A DNA stretch of 64,000 nt, from assembly GCA_947359465.1 (NCBI GenBank), contig OX375878.1:79525627-79589626 (forward strand). Reading direction: 5' to 3'. The translations under genes were made by a program, and so were the position numbers. This DNA is from Metellina segmentata. Lineage: Eukaryota; Arthropoda; Arachnida; Araneae; Tetragnathidae. Below, one piece after another: positions 59,666 to 64,000 of the stretch (positions within the stretch are counted from its first letter, which is position 1; the number at the start of each line of letters is the position of its first letter). Below the pieces are notes generated by a model. That model searched no databases. It saw nothing but the letters and a program-made list of their open reading frames with translations, and was not told where the DNA came from.

Positions 59666-61539
59666 AATCCTTGTAATTCATCATCGAAGGTTATAACCGC
59701 GTCGATAGGACAACCAAAATTACTCTTGAAAGGTTTACTTGTAATTCGAAACAAAAATTTACGATATTTTAGCACAAGCTTTACATTAGAGATTTTTAAG
59801 AGAATAGTTTTAAAAAATTCTTAATTGCAAATTTTATAGAAATGTCTGGAATTTTTTCGTAAACCAGATAGTAACAAATATGGTTTATTGTGTAATTTAA
59901 ATTGAGAATTGACAAAAAATTGCACTAAACGCATCTAAATAAGATACGGAATTATTTGACTCGACAGTTTGCTTTTTGTAGAGTGTCTGCATAAGCCGCC
60001 AATTTACTAACAAGTATTTTAAATATTCATTTAAACCGTAAGCTTTCAGCAACACAATAGACGAATAGCTTCCTCCGTACGTTACGCTTTCGAACAATAA
60101 AGTTATCTCTCTCCTTTATGATTTCGTTCTGAACATATGGCAGTGTTGCAATTTTATTGACAACAGCTGTTACAACAATAAGTGATGGGATGTCATCGTT
60201 CATTGCCATCAAAATCATTAAATCTAAAATGCTGCATACGTATTGAGTAAATGTAAGGCATAAATATTCGAGAGTAATGTAAAAAAATTCAACATAATTT
60301 ACAAATGCAAAATTTGGTGTCTTGCAATTGAATTCAGCTAAGTACATTAGAAAAGTACTCTGTTGTTTACTAACACACACTTCTCCGTAAAAAGAAAGGT
60401 TATTTCGACAGAAATAGATATACAAGATAAGATTGACAACGCAATACACAGTGTTTAAGAGCTTTGTAGTTCATTATGTTCAATGTTAAGTCAATTCACA
60501 ACTAATTTTCTGCATACATCAGAAAGAGTTATACTTTATTATTGTTATGAACTCGATGAATAAATGTATTCGATTATACCATTAAACAGAAAATAAAAGA
60601 TTCTGTTATAAAATTGTGACAGTCACTTTTGAATAAATAACTCACATTTCGAACTCACATGAAATAGTCTGATTTGCTACTATTAAGAATCTTTTTATTC
60701 CGTAAATACTAAATATTTGTTTTTGCATTTTTTTACAACTGTTATTCACATATTTGTCCAGATTATACTTGCCCAGATTTTTAAAATAATAGACTCTCAA
60801 TCTGTTTTTAATGCACATTTTTAGTTTCAATCTACAAATGAGAGAACGTTTTTTTTTTTTTTTTTTACTAAAACATTCCGTTTTCTGTATGCGTGAATAT
60901 AATACTTCATTAAATTCCAAAGATATTAAGAGTTATTGAGATTTTTGTGAGCGAAATTTCTCATTAATATAATTTCTACGAAAATACATAACTATCAAAT
61001 TAGATATTTCATTTGAAATTTTCATCACGAAATCATTTACACGTGTATTCAAAGCAAATTGTTTTATAACATTATCATTATTATTTATTTTGAGCCATTT
61101 CCGCCAACAGAAAGTAATATTAATTCTTCTCTTCTAGCAGGCTAAAAACATTGCTTTAAAAACCTTAAAATTTACTACAAGATAACCTTCGGAAAACATT
61201 TTTTTAAATTCCAATAGCGGGTACAAAAGACAAAACTGAAGCCGAACAACAGAACAAAAGCAATGTAACAAAAGCAATGTAACAAAAGGCAACAGAAGAA
61301 AGTATGTTGCCTTTTCATTAAACATAATGGGAGCTAGAATAAGAACTATTTCCAAGATAGTTTTGTTGCTCAATGTATTTACAAAATAAATGGCGAATCA
61401 AAGCAAAGGACAATACTTTCAGACTTGTTCAAGCAGAGAGAACCTATTGGTAAACCATCACCATACAAAGGATGCTTACTAAAAAAATTTAAAAACAATA
61501 AATCTTACATACCTTTGCAACCAAAAGTACTCTCTTCAT

Positions 61540-62300
61540 CAGCTACACTCTCATCCCCGGATCAAGTGCGTGAGCTTTTACCACACGCAAGAGTCCTGCC
61601 CCACGGTGTCAATGTCACGGAAGCTCTCCCCACGTGCGTCCGTTCGTATTCAAATAAGTCTCGAGTCGGACGAGGTGCAGCGGCGAAAGCAAAGGGAGGA
61701 CTGGGGTGCTCTCGCGAATCGGGTCAACACGTTACGTCATCTTACCTGAGCGCCTCTCCCGCGACACCTGAACACTCGAGTTGGAGTTTAGAAAGCAAAA
61801 ACAACGCGAAGGAGCGCTCTGGATTTGTCGGCCACCAAACGAAATGGATGTTGCGCTAATCGGATAGGTGGACGGTGGCTTCTTGAGAGGAACTCCGGTC
61901 TTGTACTGAAGCAGCGCAGCGCGCGGAGGAATCAAAACAGTGCACTCATATTTGATAGGGTGATTTAATAGAGAGCTAAGACAAATGAGATAGTACTCTC
62001 CAAAACCTTTTTTTAGGACCCAAGCTACTCGGTCTACCAACAAATGGTTGAACTCTCCTGTTGGTTGTCTCAATGAAGTGCCCCTTCGTTCACAAGACTG
62101 GCTAATCTTGATGAGCGAGATATCAGAAAGCTGATCAGATTTTGATCTTGTCAATCAAATATCGGCAATATTTTGATGACGAGATATCTCGTCCGAAGCT
62201 AAAATGACCAGATCTTGATGGACGGGACATCTTGACGAGGTCACTTGGAGAGTCACGGCCGGGCAAGGGGTGGTCGGACCCCACGCTCCGCTATCAGGTT
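61540..62300. promoter_or_regulatory. GC-rich island around candidate promoter
   Basis: CpG and GC content is visibly higher than in the AT-rich surroundings, especially 61560-61930 and 62230-62300. It includes the perfect 16-bp palindrome GACGAGATATCTCGTC at 62178-62193, ~270 bp upstream of the initiator-like motif, amid several GAGATATC/GATCTTGA words. Consistent with a promoter region; a decayed transposon is the alternative. Confidence 0.4.
61746..61907 (-). promoter_or_regulatory. Candidate noncoding first exon and transcription start of the kinase gene
   Basis: On the minus strand an initiator-like TTCAGTA (TCAGT at 61909-61905, A at 61907) is followed by ~160 nt without any ATG, ending in a consensus donor CTCAG|gtaaga at 61746. 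Spliced to the exon at 41773-41808, the first ATG of the mRNA would be the MSLGKTTRR start. A second good donor on the same strand (GCAAAG|gtatgt, exon edge near 61511-61513) could give a longer alternative first exon, though that would add upstream ATGs. No TATA box sits 30 bp upstream. The 140-residue open frame across this stretch is probably fortuitous, since it would stop two codons after splicing. This is an inference from signals and GC content. Confidence 0.45.
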
Positions 62301-62329
62301 CGATGACGGATATAGGTATTAGGTTACAT

Positions 62330-63744
62330 GATATACAAAATACAATTTTTTTAATCCTATGTCAGTCCTCAATCTTTTCTCCATTCTTTTACTGTATGAC
62401 AGCTCTATATAGTCTTCAAGCAAAAATGAAATATGGAATATAAGTGCATTCTTCCTAAGACGTCCATTACACCAGGGTTGGTATTAGGATGGGTTGCTAC
62501 ACATGGTAATTTGGAGAATCTGACAAACTGACAAACTATTTCGGTTAAGATGATAAGAGAATAAACAAAATATGCTCCTTATATATTAAATATTTAACTT
62601 TCACAAGTGTATAGTGCTTCTTTTTTCGTTGATATTTATAAATACAACTATTTTTAGCTTTTAATCGAAGACTAACATTACAAAAAAATAGTTACACCTG
62701 TCGGGGCTTTGTACAGTGTACCGATTATCTTCCCTTTATGTTGAGTTTTCTATTTCTTTTCTGTGTGTTATATAAAAAATGGAGTGGGTTATCTACAGAG
62801 ACACAACAGTTGTTAACGATTTTGTTAGATATAAGTATATATTTTGTATATGTATATATATAATATAGGTACTTATGTATAACAACCTAAGCCTGAACAA
62901 CTTAGAAATTTCTAACCTCGTCTCACAAGTCATTTATCTTGTTTGCCTGCTTTTAAATCCTGCCAAGCTGTTCTTGTGCTCTCAATTGAACTCATAAAAC
63001 GCAATGATAGTTCAGTGCACTTTGTGGATTATCAAGAATGTGGAAGGTGCAAATGGCACCCCCACACGCACAGTGGCGGACTTATACTTCGACCGCCTAG
63101 GGGCTAGCAGCAACTTGCCACCCCACCCCTTTACCCCTTCCTTATCCGGATCTTCCCACTCCGGCTTTAAATTATTTCTTGTAATTTTATACAATGTGTG
63201 TGTATCATTCAAATTCAAATATGTTATTTTTATTTTTAAATTGGTTAACATTTCTATTTTTTTTTACTGTTGTGACTTGTGCCTTTGTATTTTTTCAAAA
63301 ATTTAGCCGCCCTGAGCTATAGTCCTCTCCTAAATCCATCACGGCACACGCATATTTGGGCTTTTTAAATTTCAACAGGGAATTAATTTCCGTCGCAATA
63401 TGGGTGCATAAGTAAAGTATTTTGTTGAGAAAACATTTTGTGTATATGAACAATTGGGTCTTACTTCCATCAAGAATTTCGCCAAGTTGGCACCAGTGTA
63501 AAGCGTCGTTGGTAGAAAACACAAATGAAGCGTCGTTTCCAAAGCTAAAATTTGCTGATTTTGATTTAAAAAAAAAAAAAAAAACAGCCCATCGAACGCA
63601 GTAACTCTCAATTCGCAAATAGTGTTGCAATCACTTCTTTTCGCTGAAATACCGCCCACTTTCATCTCATACGTCTTCCATACTTTTTAGCAAATCTGAA
63701 ATTCATGATTCAGCCTTTCCTGACAACTGGTGTAATGTAGACTA
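62330..63744. other. Intergenic or upstream sequence without recognised genes
   Basis: AT-rich with a pyrimidine-rich patch near 63060-63165 and an A-run at 63567-63583. Open frames on both strands lack recognisable domains. Confidence 0.5.
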
Positions 63745-64000
63745 AACGTGCAAAATCCCAACGTGTGGATGATGGTAGTCAAGTTGGTAGTCCCTGATTA
63801 TAAACCGAAGGTTTGCGAGATCGTAACTCGATTCACCGTCATTTATGTGAATGCTGGATCACTTTAATCTTGTAGTGGCTTCAAATATACTCACCTTGTC
63901 GTTGTGTAAAAGTTTGTATAATGAGATGCCAGCTCATGTGTTGACCTCGTCATCTGACAAAAAATTACGAGACATTCGTGAAGCTTTCCCTTGGGAATTA
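63745..64000 (+). repeat. SINE family A, truncated by window end
   Basis: Decayed head (gtagtcaagttggtagtccc, cgaaggtttgcgagatcgta), then body words gatgccagctcatgtgttg and cctcgtcatctgac and ttacgagacattcgtgaagc running to the edge. Confidence 0.65.

Larger units (their letters stand above)
41809..61745 (-). other. First intron, ~19.9 kb, filled with transposon debris
   Basis: Spans the start-codon exon to the candidate first exon. It contains SINE copies at 43.55, 45.26, 46.85, 47.15, 47.28, 50.04, 52.79 and 59.60 kb, the hAT MITE, the (TA)n/inverted-repeat region, the intact-length Tc1 and two Tc1 relics. No open frame outside transposons has a recognised domain. If the first-exon assignment is wrong, this stretch is intergenic. 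Confidence 0.5.
2956..61907 (-). other. MYLK: Gene model: myosin light chain kinase-type Ig/FN3/kinase gene, 5' portion
   Basis: Eleven coding exons plus a probable noncoding first exon form one minus-strand transcription unit. Every junction has GT donor and AG acceptor, and phases agree at all ten coding junctions, which is strong internal evidence. Domain order is basic N-terminus, Ig, long low-complexity linker, Ig, FN3, acidic linker, kinase start. Vertebrate MYLK and insect Stretchin-Mlck share the Ig-FN3-acidic linker-kinase order; these enzymes phosphorylate the myosin regulatory light chain in a calcium/calmodulin-dependent way and bind actomyosin. The sequence gives ~895 residues; kinase core, calmodulin site and any C-terminal Ig are outside. 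Alternatives are an Unc-89/obscurin, SPEG or Trio-like kinase, less likely given the short N-terminus and single linker exon. Coding introns range from 649 to 9469 bp. Confidence 0.75.

Noticed and set aside
60027..60449. 140-residue minus-strand open frame
   Set aside because: Low-complexity hydrophobic and AT-driven sequence; no recognisable domain, start context or neighbouring splice support.
61732..62154. 140-residue minus-strand open frame as a protein-coding gene
   Set aside because: No recognisable domain; it crosses a consensus donor and the initiator-like motif, and splicing to the next exon brings a stop almost immediately. Better explained as 5' leader.

Overview
This is an AT-rich, repeat-rich animal nuclear window. 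It looks like an arthropod and, from the transposon and SINE types, probably an araneomorph spider; that last step rests on recalled resemblance of the SINE body, the Tc1 transposases and the hAT-like relic to spider sequences, with no search behind it. There are no bacterial features, operons, intact tRNA genes or CRISPR arrays.

One gene dominates, on the minus strand. Eleven coding exons between 41801 and 2956 join with consistent splice phases at all ten junctions and encode the first ~895 residues of a myosin light chain kinase-type giant-kinase protein: a short basic N-terminus, an I-set Ig domain, a ~520-residue low-complexity linker (mostly one 1320-bp exon), a second Ig domain lacking both canonical cysteines, an FN3 domain, an acidic linker, and the first residues of the protein kinase domain (motif FDLKEEVGK). 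The catalytic exons must lie further left, outside the window or unrecognised in its first 3 kb. A GC-rich island at 61.5-62.3 kb on the same strand carries an initiator-like motif and a strong splice donor. It is the best candidate for the promoter and noncoding first exon, separated from the start-codon exon by a ~19.9-kb intron.

The remaining DNA is intronic or intergenic and full of mobile-element debris: a near-complete Tc1 element (DD34E) with 28-bp inverted repeats and two inactivating lesions (56576-57968); two degenerate Tc1 relics of another subfamily (~53.09-53.48 and 58.17-59.10 kb); the N-terminus of a third Tc1 transposase at the left edge; a mariner relic (~34.84-35.16 kb); a hAT/DUF659-like relic (22430-23219); a PIF/Harbinger-like MITE with TAA duplications (9313-9764); a hAT-type MITE with a perfect 8-bp duplication (45522-45715); a ~650-bp foldback element (16031-16688); and two tRNA-derived SINE families.

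Structures standing out beyond known repeat classes are a 139-bp near-perfect hairpin (40722-40860) whose transcript would be almost fully paired, a 130-bp perfect inverted repeat flanking a (TA)n tract (51844-51973 and 52866-52995), an internal 97-bp duplication inside the large coding exon, and a ~440-bp minisatellite at 6.3-6.7 kb.
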